Shown in pieces: positions 17,797 through 26,554 of a DNA stretch of 64,000 nucleotides. Position 1 is the stretch's first letter, and every line of letters starts with the position of its first letter. Origin of the DNA: Kribbella antibiotica (GTDB lineage: Bacteria > Actinomycetota > Actinomycetes > Propionibacteriales > Kribbellaceae); assembly GCF_004349055.1 (NCBI RefSeq), contig NZ_SMKX01000031.1, forward strand, positions 1-64,000. The letters run 5' to 3'. The position numbers were made by a program, and so were the translations under genes. Below the pieces are notes generated by a model. The model made no database searches. It was not told where the DNA came from and saw only the letters and a program-made list of their open reading frames with translations.

Positions 17797-18506
17797 GCCT
17801 GGCCGGCTTGTTCTTCAGGGGTGGCCCTGCGGAGGACCAGGCGGGTCCAGGCGCCGACGTAGATGCGGTCGTCGGAGTTGAGCTCCTGGCGCTGGCCTGG
17901 CGGGATGGGGATCTCGGGCAGTGGACCGGAGGCGGGGGCCACGTAGGTGCCGTTGGAGGACTGCAGGTCCTCCACCCACCAGCGCTGGCCGTCTGTGGTC
18001 AGCTGGGCCTGGCGCCGGCTCACGCCGGTGTCATCGCCACAGTCGACCTCAGGAGCGATTCCGCGGCTACGAGACGGGCGCCCGACCAGGACGCTCTTCT
18101 CCGCCACCGGAATCACCACTGGCAGACCTGGTGACGGACACGGGTCGTCACTCTGCTGTACGGCGTACCAGTCGGGGTCGACCCAGCGTTCGATCACCCA
18201 TTCGGCAACCACCGGCGACGGTGCAGGCGGTGCGGTCGGGGGAGTGGCGGACAGATCGAGTGACGAGGCTGCGCGCGGCATGGTGCCGGTGGTGAAGTCG
18301 TAGCCGCAGCTCTCGCAGAACAGGGCGTCCGCAGCCGCCGAGTCCGAGCAGTTCGGACAGGTCTGCATGGCCACGGCCGGAGCAGCCGGTGCGACCGCCT
18401 GAGGTGCAGGCGTCGGTGTAGCCGCCGCACCGATCGGCAGACCGCAGACGTCGCAGTAGTCGGTCGAGACGGACGGGTGTCCGCTCGGACAGGTCGCTGT
18501 GCTCAT
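17793..18506 (-). CDS. zinc-ribbon and FHA-domain protein, last gene of the PknG array
   Basis: A 237-aa cytoplasmic protein. The N-terminus carries cysteine clusters of two zinc ribbons (DYCDVCG near residue 20; CPNCS and FCESCG near 50-65), then a Pro/Ala linker and a C-terminal FHA domain with the expected motifs GRPSRSRG, GVSRRQAQ and LQSSNGTYV. FHA domains bind phosphothreonine. The array also holds a PknG kinase and a PP2C phosphatase, so this is a likely phospho-reader. It is not GarA/OdhI itself: no ETT motif precedes the FHA domain. Its ATG overlaps the vWA gene stop (18503-18506). Confidence 0.9.
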   Translation of the reverse strand: MSTATCPSGHPSVSTDYCDVCGLPIGAAATPTPAPQAVAPAAPAVAMQTCPNCSDSAAADALFCESCGYDFTTGTMPRAASSLDLSATPPTAPPAPSPVVAEWVIERWVDPDWYAVQQSDDPCPSPGLPVVIPVAEKSVLVGRPSRSRGIAPEVDCGDDTGVSRRQAQLTTDGQRWWVEDLQSSNGTYVAPASGPLPEIPIPPGQRQELNSDDRIYVGAWTRLVLRRATPEEQAGQA

Positions 18507-19780
18507 TTCTTCACCCGAGTGGTCTTCGTGGACGCGGTATCGAGCGCCATCTCGTCGGCCTTCTCGACAGTCCGCTTCAGCCGGACCGTACCGGTGTCCT
18601 GGTCGTCGATGTCGACCACCTTGCGCAGCCGCGTGGTGGCCTCCTCGTTGCCGGTCTGGGCGGCCAGCTGAACCGCACGGCCCAGCTTGGTGGTCGCCGT
18701 GGCCGTGTCGCCGGCAGCCTTCGCAGCCAGGCCGTCCTGGATCGCCTCGGCCAGCTCGGTCTGCCCGGTGTAGTGCGCGACCTCAGGGCTGATCCGCGTG
18801 GTCAGAGCCTCGTCGGACGACCAAAGCGCCTTCACCAGGCCCTGCGCCACGACGTTGTCGCCGATGATGAGCTGGACGCGCGCAGCGAGCTGCTCCTGCC
18901 CAATGCCCTTGGCAGCAAGGCGGATCGACACGTGGTAGTCGCGGGACTCGTCGCCCCACGAGCCGGTCGGGTAGGAGCCGGTCAGCGGGTTGATCATCGT
19001 CCGGCGGGCGGTCAGGTCCTCGACGGTCGGGGCTACCTGGCGGACGAACAGCACCTCGGCACCCTGCGGCGCCCAGACCCGCAGGTCGGCCTGGGCGACA
19101 CCACGGCTCATCGCGTTCTGGATCAGCTTGGAGAACTCGGCGGCCAGCTGGTTCGGGGCCGGGATGATGTCGACGGTGCCGAGCAGCGCCTGCGCGATCC
19201 GCCGTACCTCGTCGACCTGCCAGGCCACGCCGACACCACGGGTGTCGCACTGGAACTGACCGGTGACAGCCTGGATCGCCTGAGTCAGCGCCTCCGGCGT
19301 CTCGTGCTGGTTCTCGCCATCCGTCAGCAGGATGGCGTGCTTCTGCGACAGCGACGGGACGGTGGCGAACACCCGCGCCGCCAGCCGCAGCCAGGTGCCC
19401 ATGGCGGTGCCACCGTCGGCGTAGAAGCGCGAGACAGCGTCCTTGGCCGCCTGCCGCGTGTACGGGTCCATCTTGACCATCACGGGCTCGGCGGATGCCG
19501 GGAACGCCAGCTGGGCGCGGTCATTACCGGAGATGACCGCGAACCAGACCCCGTCGAGGATCTGGTCGAGCGCGGTCTGTGCGGCGTAGGCAGCAGCCTG
19601 AACGCCTTCGCGGCCCATCGAGCCGGAGGTGTCGACGATGATGATCTCGCCCGCGTCACCCGTGCCGGACTGGCCGGCCGCACCAGCGCCGGTGCAGTTC
19701 ACGGTGACGATCGCGTGCACGTCGGTACCGCCGTCAGGCAGGAACTCGTTCTGGTAAACAGCGGCGGTGAAGTCTGCCAT
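18503..19780 (-). CDS. von Willebrand factor A domain protein
   Basis: A 425-aa cytoplasmic protein. After a short N-terminal segment comes a vWA domain (about residues 45-230) with a complete metal-ion site: DTSGSMG, a threonine in GGTAMGT and the Asp of LLTDGEN. The rest is a beta-rich region followed by helices and a charged C-terminal tail rich in Lys and Thr. Such proteins (YfbK/TerF-like) are partners of AAA ATPases and of tellurite-resistance-type proteins, both encoded upstream here. The start is ATG 19780 with GAGAGGA upstream. The PP2C gene ends 46 nt upstream, the only sizeable gap inside the array besides the one after telA. Confidence 0.9.
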   Translation of the reverse strand: MADFTAAVYQNEFLPDGGTDVHAIVTVNCTGAGAAGQSGTGDAGEIIIVDTSGSMGREGVQAAAYAAQTALDQILDGVWFAVISGNDRAQLAFPASAEPVMVKMDPYTRQAAKDAVSRFYADGGTAMGTWLRLAARVFATVPSLSQKHAILLTDGENQHETPEALTQAIQAVTGQFQCDTRGVGVAWQVDEVRRIAQALLGTVDIIPAPNQLAAEFSKLIQNAMSRGVAQADLRVWAPQGAEVLFVRQVAPTVEDLTARRTMINPLTGSYPTGSWGDESRDYHVSIRLAAKGIGQEQLAARVQLIIGDNVVAQGLVKALWSSDEALTTRISPEVAHYTGQTELAEAIQDGLAAKAAGDTATATTKLGRAVQLAAQTGNEEATTRLRKVVDIDDQDTGTVRLKRTVEKADEMALDTASTKTTRVKK

Positions 19781-19826
19781 CTCGGGTCCTCTCGTTCGGG
19801 GCGGTGGGGTGGGGAAACGTATTTGG

Positions 19827-20888
19827 TTAGACACGCGCAAGCGTGACGGTGATGTTGTCCTGGCCGCCCTGGGCGTTCGCCCAGTCGACCAGTGCGGATG
19901 CGGTGGCAAGCGGTTCGCCGCCGTTGGCCGCAGCGGTCTGACGGACGAGGTCGGCCAACGGTGCCGCCTCGGAGCAGTAGTTCCACAATCCGTCCGAGCA
20001 GACCATGACCCAGCCGGGCTCGGTGACGCGGACAGTCGTCGTACGGGGGGTGTGGTCCGGTGCGTCTTTGCCCAGCCAGCGAGTGATCGCGTGGGCGTGC
20101 GGGCCGGACTCGGCCTCGGCGCGAGAGATGCCAGTGGCGATCAGCTCAGCGGCCCAGGAGTCGTCCACGGTCAGCGCGACCGCTTCGGACGCGTCCGGGA
20201 ACCAGTACGCCCGGCTGTCGCCGACGGTCCCCGCGACGAGCAGCCCGTCCTCCAGTACGGCGGCCACGAACGTGCAGGACGCCGGATTCGGGCTGTCGGG
20301 ACTGGTGTTCTCCAGTACGGCGTCGCTGGCGGCATCTGCCGCAGCATTCAGCCGGGCCACGATCGCACCGCTGCGCGACGACTCGGTGCCGATGCCCTGT
20401 GCGTGCCCAGCAACCAGGACCTCGCGAGCGGCGCGTGCTGCGGCCAGCGACGCGACATCGGAGTCGAGTGAGGAGCTCACGCCGTCACAGACGACCAGCA
20501 GCGCTCTACTGCCCTGCTCTGGGTCGGCAGCGATCGCCATCGAGTCCTCGTTGCGGCTGTGCCGGATACCGCGGTCACAGACGCCGGCCACCCACGGAGC
20601 GGGCTGCTCACTGAAGTGGTCGCGCGGCTTGGCAGCCTTCACTCCGCAGGTCCCGCAGTAACCGTCCGCACCAATGACGCCACCGCACGACGTACAGGGT
20701 CCTACCGGTGGCAGGGCGTTGATCTCGACGGTCGGCTCCGTGTCGGTGTCCAGCGCCGGCGATGTGCCTGCCTCGGCGGGTGCGAGCTCGCCGGGCTTCA
20801 GCTCCATGCCACACGCCTCGCAGAAACGGTCGGCCTCGGACACATGGCCCCCACACGTGGGGCAGACCGTGTCGGTCGTACTCGTCAT
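19827..20888 (-). CDS. PP2C-family protein phosphatase with N-terminal zinc ribbons
   Basis: A 353-aa Ser/Thr phosphatase. Two zinc ribbons come first (CPTCG and FCEACG at residues 9-26; CTSCG and YCGTCG near 64-80), then a PP2C domain with all motifs: RHSRNEDS, VVCDGVSSS, GTVGDSRAYWF, CSDGLWNY and QDNITVTL. The ribbons resemble those of the PknG protein encoded just upstream, with which it overlaps (ATGA, 20885-20888). It is the natural candidate to reverse PknG phosphorylation. An in-frame start 12 nt upstream is possible but lies inside pknG. No membrane segment is seen. Confidence 0.93.
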   Translation of the reverse strand: MTSTTDTVCPTCGGHVSEADRFCEACGMELKPGELAPAEAGTSPALDTDTEPTVEINALPPVGPCTSCGGVIGADGYCGTCGVKAAKPRDHFSEQPAPWVAGVCDRGIRHSRNEDSMAIAADPEQGSRALLVVCDGVSSSLDSDVASLAAARAAREVLVAGHAQGIGTESSRSGAIVARLNAAADAASDAVLENTSPDSPNPASCTFVAAVLEDGLLVAGTVGDSRAYWFPDASEAVALTVDDSWAAELIATGISRAEAESGPHAHAITRWLGKDAPDHTPRTTTVRVTEPGWVMVCSDGLWNYCSEAAPLADLVRQTAAANGGEPLATASALVDWANAQGGQDNITVTLARV

Positions 20889-23164
20889 CGCAACGTCCAT
20901 CCTCGAACCTCGTTGGCCAGGTCGACCAGGGCGATCCGTTCCGGCCGGCTCTCAGCCTGGGTGGCCAGTTGCCGGTAGGTGGCTTCGAGTCCGTCCCGCA
21001 GGGCCGGCTCGGTCGCCTCCCGGCCGTCGATCCGCAGACCTTCCTGCGGACCGGACTGCCGTACCTCTTCCAGCGCGGCCCGGAACACGTTCGCCGCCAG
21101 GTTGGCCCGGTCGACCGGGTCGATGGTCAGCGAGTCGATGCTGTCCATCGCCTGAGCGAGCGCATCCAGGCCACGCCCCGATCCTGCCAGTAGTCCGGCT
21201 CGCTGGCGGCGGGCGCGCACATACGCGCCGCTGGTTCGCGGAACCAGGTCCAGTGCGGCCAGGGCTCCGTCCAGGTCGTTGCGCCGGGTCCGGATGTCCG
21301 CCAGCCCGAAGGCCGACGGTGCGATGTAGTTGGCATCAGTGCGCGCACAGGTCTGATAGAGGCCTTCGGCAACGTCGAACTCGCCGCTCATCTCACAGGC
21401 GATCGCCAGCGCGAGCTTGGGCGCCAGCTCACCCGGCACCTGGCCGTAGACGGCGTTGAACGCGGACTGGGCTGCCTTCGCGTCACCGCGGGCCAGAGCG
21501 ACCAGCCCGGCCATCCAGACCGCCCGCCACTCCCAGGGGTCCGATGCGAGCAGATCTGCGACCGCAGTGTCGACCATGTCGAAACGCTCGGCCCCAACCT
21601 CCAGAGAGGTCTCAGCGATCTCCAGCAGGATCTGCGGCGACGGCTCCGGCGCATCGACCAGCAGCTCGAGCCGCTTGTCCGGATCCGGCACGCTGACGGT
21701 CTTCAACCAGCCTGCCATCTTGTCGCTGTCGTCCGCGATGAGTGAAGGCAGCCGCTGCCACGGTGCGGCCGCGTCACCGAGTCCCAGCGACTTGTCGCCC
21801 GGCGTACCGAACAGCAGTGACGATGCGGAGTGCTGTGCAGCCTGGGTGCCCTGCTTGTCGGCCACGACCTCACGCAGTACGCCGAGGAGCTGCACGCGGA
21901 ACTCGTCAGCGGTCTGGAAGCGGTCTGCCGGGTCCTTGGCGCAGGCCTTGAGCAGGAGCCGGTAGACCGAGTCGTACTTCTGGAACAGCGGTACGTCGCC
22001 CACCGGCGGCAGCGAGGTGACGTAGCGACCCTGGTAGCCGCGGAACTCCATCGCCAGCACACACAGGGTCCGGCCGAGCGTGTAGATGTCTGAGGCGATC
22101 GACGTTCCGACCTCGGCCACCTCAGGCGCCTGGAAACCGACCGTTCCGTAGATGGCCGAGTCCATGTCGTCGATCCGCCGCACACCACCGAGGTCGATCA
22201 GCTTGACCGCGTCACCGACCTGGATGATGTTGTCCGGCTTGAAGTCGCAGTAGACCAGGCCCAGGTCGTGCAGGTACGAGAACGCGGGCAGGATCTCCAG
22301 CATGTAGGCGATCGCCTGGTCGATCGGCAGCGCGTCGTACAGGTTGTTGTTGGCCGCCATGCGCTGCTTGAGCAGCGTCTTGAGCGAGGTGCCGCCGACG
22401 TACTCCATGACGATGTAGCCGGCGCCGTCGTGGGTGACGAAGTTGTAGATCTCGACGATCAGCGGGTGCTCGACCCGGGCCAGGAACTGCTGCTCGGCGA
22501 TCGCGGCCGCCACGGCGTCCGGGTCCTCCGAGTTCAGCAGGCCCTTCAGAACCACCCAGCGGTTCGAGACGTTCTGATCCTGGGCCATGTAGATCCAGCC
22601 GAAGCCACCATGCGCCAGACAGCCCTTGACCAGGTACTGGCCGCCGACCAGGTCACCGTCCTGCAGCTTGGGCGAGAACGAGAACGGGTTGCGGCACTTG
22701 GGGCAGAAGCCGTCGGTGCGGCCCGGCTGACCGTCTCGGGACCGGCCGACCGCGTTGCCACAGCTGGGACAGTTCCGGCGGTCCTCCGGCACCATCGGGT
22801 TCGACAGGATCGCTTTGCTCGCGTCGATCGCCGGAATCGTCGGTACGTGGGTCAGACCGGCACCCAGCCGCGCACCGCGCAGACGAGTGGACGACGTGCC
22901 CAGCCGGCGCGTGAGCTTCGACCCTGCCTGCGCAGCGCGCGCAGAGCCGAGCGGTGTGGACGCGAGGCGGTTCGACGCGCGGGAAACCGTGGACGGCGTG
23001 CTGACCGGATCCAGGTCCGGCTGGTCCGGTGCGATCACATCAGGGGCTCCGACTACTGCCGACGGGCTGACTGCTCCAGCCGGTGCAGGCGCTCCGCACA
23101 CGTCGCAGTAGCCGTCCACGATGGTGCCCGTACAACCGGGCTCCGTGCAGGCGATGGTCGTCAT
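20885..23164 (-). CDS. pknG: PknG-type serine/threonine protein kinase
   Basis: A 759-aa soluble kinase in the mycobacterial PknG order. An extra N-terminal zinc ribbon (C6, C11, C20, C23) is followed by the rubredoxin-like metal site (C132, C135, C154, C157), the kinase domain (about 172-430: AHGGFGWIY, Lys207 in VVLKG, VYCDFKPDN with Asp307, LIDLGG with Asp324) and C-terminal TPR-like helices (about 480-750). As in PknG it lacks the Arg of the HRD motif. Mycobacterial PknG phosphorylates GarA/OdhI to control 2-oxoglutarate use and responds to amino acids through GlnH and GlnX, whose genes lie upstream here. It overlaps its neighbours on both sides by 4 nt. Confidence 0.95.
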   Translation of the reverse strand: MTTIACTEPGCTGTIVDGYCDVCGAPAPAGAVSPSAVVGAPDVIAPDQPDLDPVSTPSTVSRASNRLASTPLGSARAAQAGSKLTRRLGTSSTRLRGARLGAGLTHVPTIPAIDASKAILSNPMVPEDRRNCPSCGNAVGRSRDGQPGRTDGFCPKCRNPFSFSPKLQDGDLVGGQYLVKGCLAHGGFGWIYMAQDQNVSNRWVVLKGLLNSEDPDAVAAAIAEQQFLARVEHPLIVEIYNFVTHDGAGYIVMEYVGGTSLKTLLKQRMAANNNLYDALPIDQAIAYMLEILPAFSYLHDLGLVYCDFKPDNIIQVGDAVKLIDLGGVRRIDDMDSAIYGTVGFQAPEVAEVGTSIASDIYTLGRTLCVLAMEFRGYQGRYVTSLPPVGDVPLFQKYDSVYRLLLKACAKDPADRFQTADEFRVQLLGVLREVVADKQGTQAAQHSASSLLFGTPGDKSLGLGDAAAPWQRLPSLIADDSDKMAGWLKTVSVPDPDKRLELLVDAPEPSPQILLEIAETSLEVGAERFDMVDTAVADLLASDPWEWRAVWMAGLVALARGDAKAAQSAFNAVYGQVPGELAPKLALAIACEMSGEFDVAEGLYQTCARTDANYIAPSAFGLADIRTRRNDLDGALAALDLVPRTSGAYVRARRQRAGLLAGSGRGLDALAQAMDSIDSLTIDPVDRANLAANVFRAALEEVRQSGPQEGLRIDGREATEPALRDGLEATYRQLATQAESRPERIALVDLANEVRGWTLR

Positions 23165-24285
23165 CTGGTCCCTCCTGTGCTCTCCAGGTAGGCCTGGTAC
23201 GCCGTGACGAGCGCAGCAAGCCGGACAGTGTCCACCGGCTCCGTCTCCATCACCGCACGGCCACGCCGGTACAACTCCGCAAGGTCTTCGTTGTTCGGGG
23301 CTACCCGCCCCGACTTCACCTGATACGCGTCCAGTAGCGCGGCCAACTCGTCCCGCCGCGCGACAGCCGCGCTGTACGCCGTCTGTGCTTGCCCGAGCGC
23401 CCGCCGTACGGCGTCCAATCGGGTCAGGTACTTCTCCAGCTCAGCCGGGGTGTTCGGAACCGGTCCAAGCGCAGTGACATCCGGAACGGCGAGCCGCGGG
23501 GCCGGTGTGACCGCAGCGACCGCGTTGTCAGCCAGCGCGCGCACCGCGGTGCCCTGTGCTTCCAAGTCGCCCCGCAGTGTCCGGGCGCGGGCCACATCGG
23601 CCGCACGCTCCTTGCGCGTGGCCGCACCGACGATCAGGTCTCGCTCAGTGTGCGCAGCGTCGATCTCGAACGGGCCGATCAGCCCACCGATGTCCGCGCC
23701 GCGCTTGTTGCGATCGACAAGGTCCGTCAGTCGCCGGTCGAGATCGTGGTGCTCAGCCAGCGCCGTGTTGCGCACGTTGGCCGGCTCGAGCTTGACCAGA
23801 TCCCCGATCCGCTCGACCTGTGCGCGCAGCTGACGCAGTTTCGCGGCCCGATCGGCGTCCCCTGGCTCCAGTGCGAGTTTGGCCCGCAGACTCGAAGCCA
23901 GCGCATCCGACAACTTGCATGCCTCCGGCAACGAAACCGCCAGTGACCCGCCCGCGCTGCCGGTGTCCAGCCCACCCCAGATCAACGTCGAGATCCGCTC
24001 GGTCTCGGTCGCCCCGACCCGCCCCGAATCCCACGTCACCAGAATCAGCTCGTACCGGTCCGACACGGCCTTCCAGACCGCCATCCCCAGCACGATGTCA
24101 GCACTCAGCGAATCCGCGTCCGGCGCCCGCAGCGCCGCCTCGTCCAACTCGTCGAGCTCAGCCTTCCGCTGATCCCGCCAACGCCCCAAAGCACTCAGGA
24201 ACGAGAGCAGCTCCGAAGCCGGAACGCTGCTCCCCATCCGCCCCGGCGGCGCCGGCGCCGCCGCGGTAGGCGTCCGAACCGTCAT
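23161..24285 (-). CDS. helical, probably coiled-coil protein between glnH and pknG
   Basis: A 374-aa protein with no recognised domain. It is mostly helical and charged, with heptad-like stretches (SALGRWRDQRKAELDELDE near the start; AKLRQLRAQVERIGDLVKL; ELEKYLTRLDAVRRALGQAQ; the C-terminal ELYRRGRAVME). There is no signal peptide, membrane segment or cysteine cluster. It is coupled by ATGA overlaps to glnH upstream and pknG downstream. In Mycobacteriales glnH and pknG are neighbours, so this looks like an added scaffold between receptor and kinase. That role is inference from position. Confidence 0.82.
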   Translation of the reverse strand: MTVRTPTAAAPAPPGRMGSSVPASELLSFLSALGRWRDQRKAELDELDEAALRAPDADSLSADIVLGMAVWKAVSDRYELILVTWDSGRVGATETERISTLIWGGLDTGSAGGSLAVSLPEACKLSDALASSLRAKLALEPGDADRAAKLRQLRAQVERIGDLVKLEPANVRNTALAEHHDLDRRLTDLVDRNKRGADIGGLIGPFEIDAAHTERDLIVGAATRKERAADVARARTLRGDLEAQGTAVRALADNAVAAVTPAPRLAVPDVTALGPVPNTPAELEKYLTRLDAVRRALGQAQTAYSAAVARRDELAALLDAYQVKSGRVAPNNEDLAELYRRGRAVMETEPVDTVRLAALVTAYQAYLESTGGTR

Positions 24286-25229
24286 CGCCCGTACACCGGC
24301 GCCGGCGCAGTGGCCTTCCCTAGGGCAGGCTCAAGCCACTTCTTGTACGACGCCGCCCACTCGCCGTTGGCCTTGATGTTCGCGAGCACCTGGTTCACGA
24401 ACTGCACGAAGTCCGTGTTGTCCTTGTTGATCCCCAGGCCGTACGGCTCCGCACTGAACGCCTTCTCCTTCAGCACCTTCGCATACGGGTCCTGAGCTGC
24501 ATCCCCGGCCAGCACTGTGTCGTCACCGCTGATCCCGTACGCCTTACCCGACTGGAACAGCACCAGACATCCGGTGTCGGTGTCTGCAGTGATCGTCTTG
24601 ACCCTCGGGTTCACCTTCTGCAGATTGTCCAGGCTGGTCGAACCGGCGGGGGCACAGATCGTTTGCCCGTCCAGCTCCGGGTCTGTGGTGCTCTTCGCAG
24701 TGGAGTCCCGCGGGACCAGCGTCTTCTGCCCCGAGTGGTAGTACTCGGCGGAGAAGGCGATCTGCTGCCAGCGCACGCAGTTGATCGTCATGTTGCGCGC
24801 AACGATGTCGACCTCGTTGTTCTGCAACACCGGAATACGTTGCGGGCTGGAGATCACCCGCAGTTCCAGATGACCGACGTCGGTGCCGAAGATCGCCTTG
24901 GCGACGGCCTTCACCATGTCGATGTCGAAACCCTCGATCTCACCGCTGATCGGATTCCGTGAGCCGAGGTTCAGGCTGTCCGCGGAGACGCCGGCGATGA
25001 GTCGTTTGCGCTCGATGATCTTCTTCAGGGTGGGGCTGCTCAGGGACACGTTCTCCGGTGCGTACGACCGCAGCGGGTTCTTGGTGTCACCGCACGGTGC
25101 GGGTGCCACAGGAGCAGCTGCAGCTTTCGGCTGTGGCTTGGGCGGGATCACGGTTGCGTCGTACGCGCCGGAACCGCAGGCGGTGACCGTCATCAGTACC
25201 GCGACCGAGGCGGCGATCAGCTTCTTCAT
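24282..25229 (-). CDS. glnH: GlnH-type substrate-binding lipoprotein (Glu/Asp/Gln sensor)
   Basis: A 315-aa lipoprotein. The signal peptide ends in a lipobox (VTAC, Cys at about residue 18), followed by a Pro/Ala linker and a type 3 solute-binding fold: LIAGVSADSLNLGSRN, FDIDMVKAVAKAIFG, DIVARNMTINCVRW, APAGSTSLDNL and GLGINKDNTDFVQFVN. No ABC permease or ATPase gene is nearby. Instead it sits with glnX and pknG, as in mycobacteria and corynebacteria, where GlnH senses amino acids at the cell surface rather than importing them. Its ATG overlaps the glnX stop (25226-25229), and it overlaps the next gene as well. Confidence 0.92.
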   Translation of the reverse strand: MKKLIAASVAVLMTVTACGSGAYDATVIPPKPQPKAAAAPVAPAPCGDTKNPLRSYAPENVSLSSPTLKKIIERKRLIAGVSADSLNLGSRNPISGEIEGFDIDMVKAVAKAIFGTDVGHLELRVISSPQRIPVLQNNEVDIVARNMTINCVRWQQIAFSAEYYHSGQKTLVPRDSTAKSTTDPELDGQTICAPAGSTSLDNLQKVNPRVKTITADTDTGCLVLFQSGKAYGISGDDTVLAGDAAQDPYAKVLKEKAFSAEPYGLGINKDNTDFVQFVNQVLANIKANGEWAASYKKWLEPALGKATAPAPVYGR

Positions 25230-26554
25230 CGGTATTCCCCCAGTCGCTGCGAGATGCCCCAGGCGATCAGCAACGCCACCAGAATCCCGATCGGCAGCCC
25301 CAGCCACCCGATCGGCGGCAGTCCGTCCCGGGCGCTCTTCAATTGGGTGCTGACTCCGCTGCTGGTGCCGTCCAGGTCCTTCGCCGTCGCTTTGTCGAAC
25401 GCGGCGAACGCCTCGACCGAGTTCTGGGCCACTGTGACCGACGGCGAGCCGGTGGCGATCTGGACTGCCAGGTCCCAGTTGCCGCCGGTGTCCTGCTTGC
25501 GGACCTCTGCGTGGGCTTCCTGGTACTTCGCCCACAGTCCGGCGCCCGGACTGGAGACGGAGATCTTCTTGAGCTGCGCATCGACGGTGGCCGCAGACTC
25601 CTTGTAGGCCGTGTCGTACGCCGTTCCGGAGCCGCGGGCGATCAGCGTGAGGCTCTCGTTCGAACGGGCGTCGTACGCCGCGATGCGGGCTCGGGACAGT
25701 GCCAGCGTCGAGGCGTAGTCGCCGTCGTGCGCGTCCTTGGCGTCACCAGAGGCGGCGAACAGGGCGAACCCACCGATCAGTGTGGTCAGCAGTACGACGA
25801 CTCCACCGGCTGCGATCGGCACGTTGATGTAGCGGTGCGTCCGCTGAGCCAGCCAGCGCAGTGTGAAGAACAGAACGAGCACTGAGACCAGACCACCGAG
25901 GAGCACCCACCAGACGCCGTTACCGACGCCGTCGAACTCGGAGTCGACCCGCTTCTCGTTGGCTGCGACCAGCGCCTTCACCAACGGCAAGGAGTCGTTC
26001 TGCAGGGTCGCATTGGCGTCCCGCAGGTACTGCGAGCCGATCGGGAGGCCCTGGCGGTTGTTGGCCCGCGCCTGCTCGATCAGACCCTGGTAGGTGACCA
26101 GCGTGGTGTTCAGCTGGCCGAGAGCATCGCGGTCGGCGGGCTGCGCGCTGGCGGCCTCGGCGACCAGGCGAGCAGCAGAGGCCATCGAGTCGACGAAGTG
26201 CTGACGCTGGACGGGCGGCTCAAGGCCGCCGACCAGGAAGGCGTTCGTCGCGTCGGCGTTGGCGCTGACCAGGTTGGTATGGATCGCCTGGATCCGCACC
26301 AGCTGAGCAGCGTTCGCCTCGGCGCGCTGCAACGCACCGTCGGACTGGTTGAAGCCCTGGGCGGCGCACAGGCCGAAGACGACACTGACGGCGGCAGCGA
26401 GCACGAGGAAGGCGCGCATCCGCCCCGGTGTGCCTTCGAACCACTGGGCAACGGCTCCACGCGGCGTCGGCGTACCGGGTCGTTGCAGGGCTGCAGTCTG
26501 CTCCGGCGTCGGCGGCGACCAGGTCGCGGGCGGCGCACTCTGAGTCTGGGTCAC
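25226..26554 (-). CDS. glnX: GlnX-like four-helix membrane signal transducer
   Basis: A 442-aa membrane protein. The cytoplasmic start is Pro-rich (about 45 residues); helices lie near 48-66, 215-232, 245-265 and 415-434. Two extracellular helical domains (about 68-213 and 267-412) resemble four-helix-bundle sensor domains. In mycobacteria GlnX passes the amino-acid signal from GlnH to PknG. The assignment here rests on topology and gene order (glnX-glnH-pknG), since the primary sequence is poorly conserved. It is coupled to the AAA gene upstream (ATGA, 26551-26554) and to glnH downstream. It lacks HAMP, kinase or GGDEF domains. Confidence 0.85.
   Translation of the reverse strand: MTQTQSAPPATWSPPTPEQTAALQRPGTPTPRGAVAQWFEGTPGRMRAFLVLAAAVSVVFGLCAAQGFNQSDGALQRAEANAAQLVRIQAIHTNLVSANADATNAFLVGGLEPPVQRQHFVDSMASAARLVAEAASAQPADRDALGQLNTTLVTYQGLIEQARANNRQGLPIGSQYLRDANATLQNDSLPLVKALVAANEKRVDSEFDGVGNGVWWVLLGGLVSVLVLFFTLRWLAQRTHRYINVPIAAGGVVVLLTTLIGGFALFAASGDAKDAHDGDYASTLALSRARIAAYDARSNESLTLIARGSGTAYDTAYKESAATVDAQLKKISVSSPGAGLWAKYQEAHAEVRKQDTGGNWDLAVQIATGSPSVTVAQNSVEAFAAFDKATAKDLDGTSSGVSTQLKSARDGLPPIGWLGLPIGILVALLIAWGISQRLGEYR

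Noticed and set aside
17793-18506. FHA protein as the GarA/OdhI substrate of PknG
   Set aside because: It lacks the N-terminal ETT phosphorylation motif and has zinc ribbons that GarA does not have. GarA is probably encoded elsewhere.
24282-25229. GlnH as part of a glutamine ABC importer
   Set aside because: No permease or ATPase gene is nearby, and the glnX-pknG context indicates a sensor.
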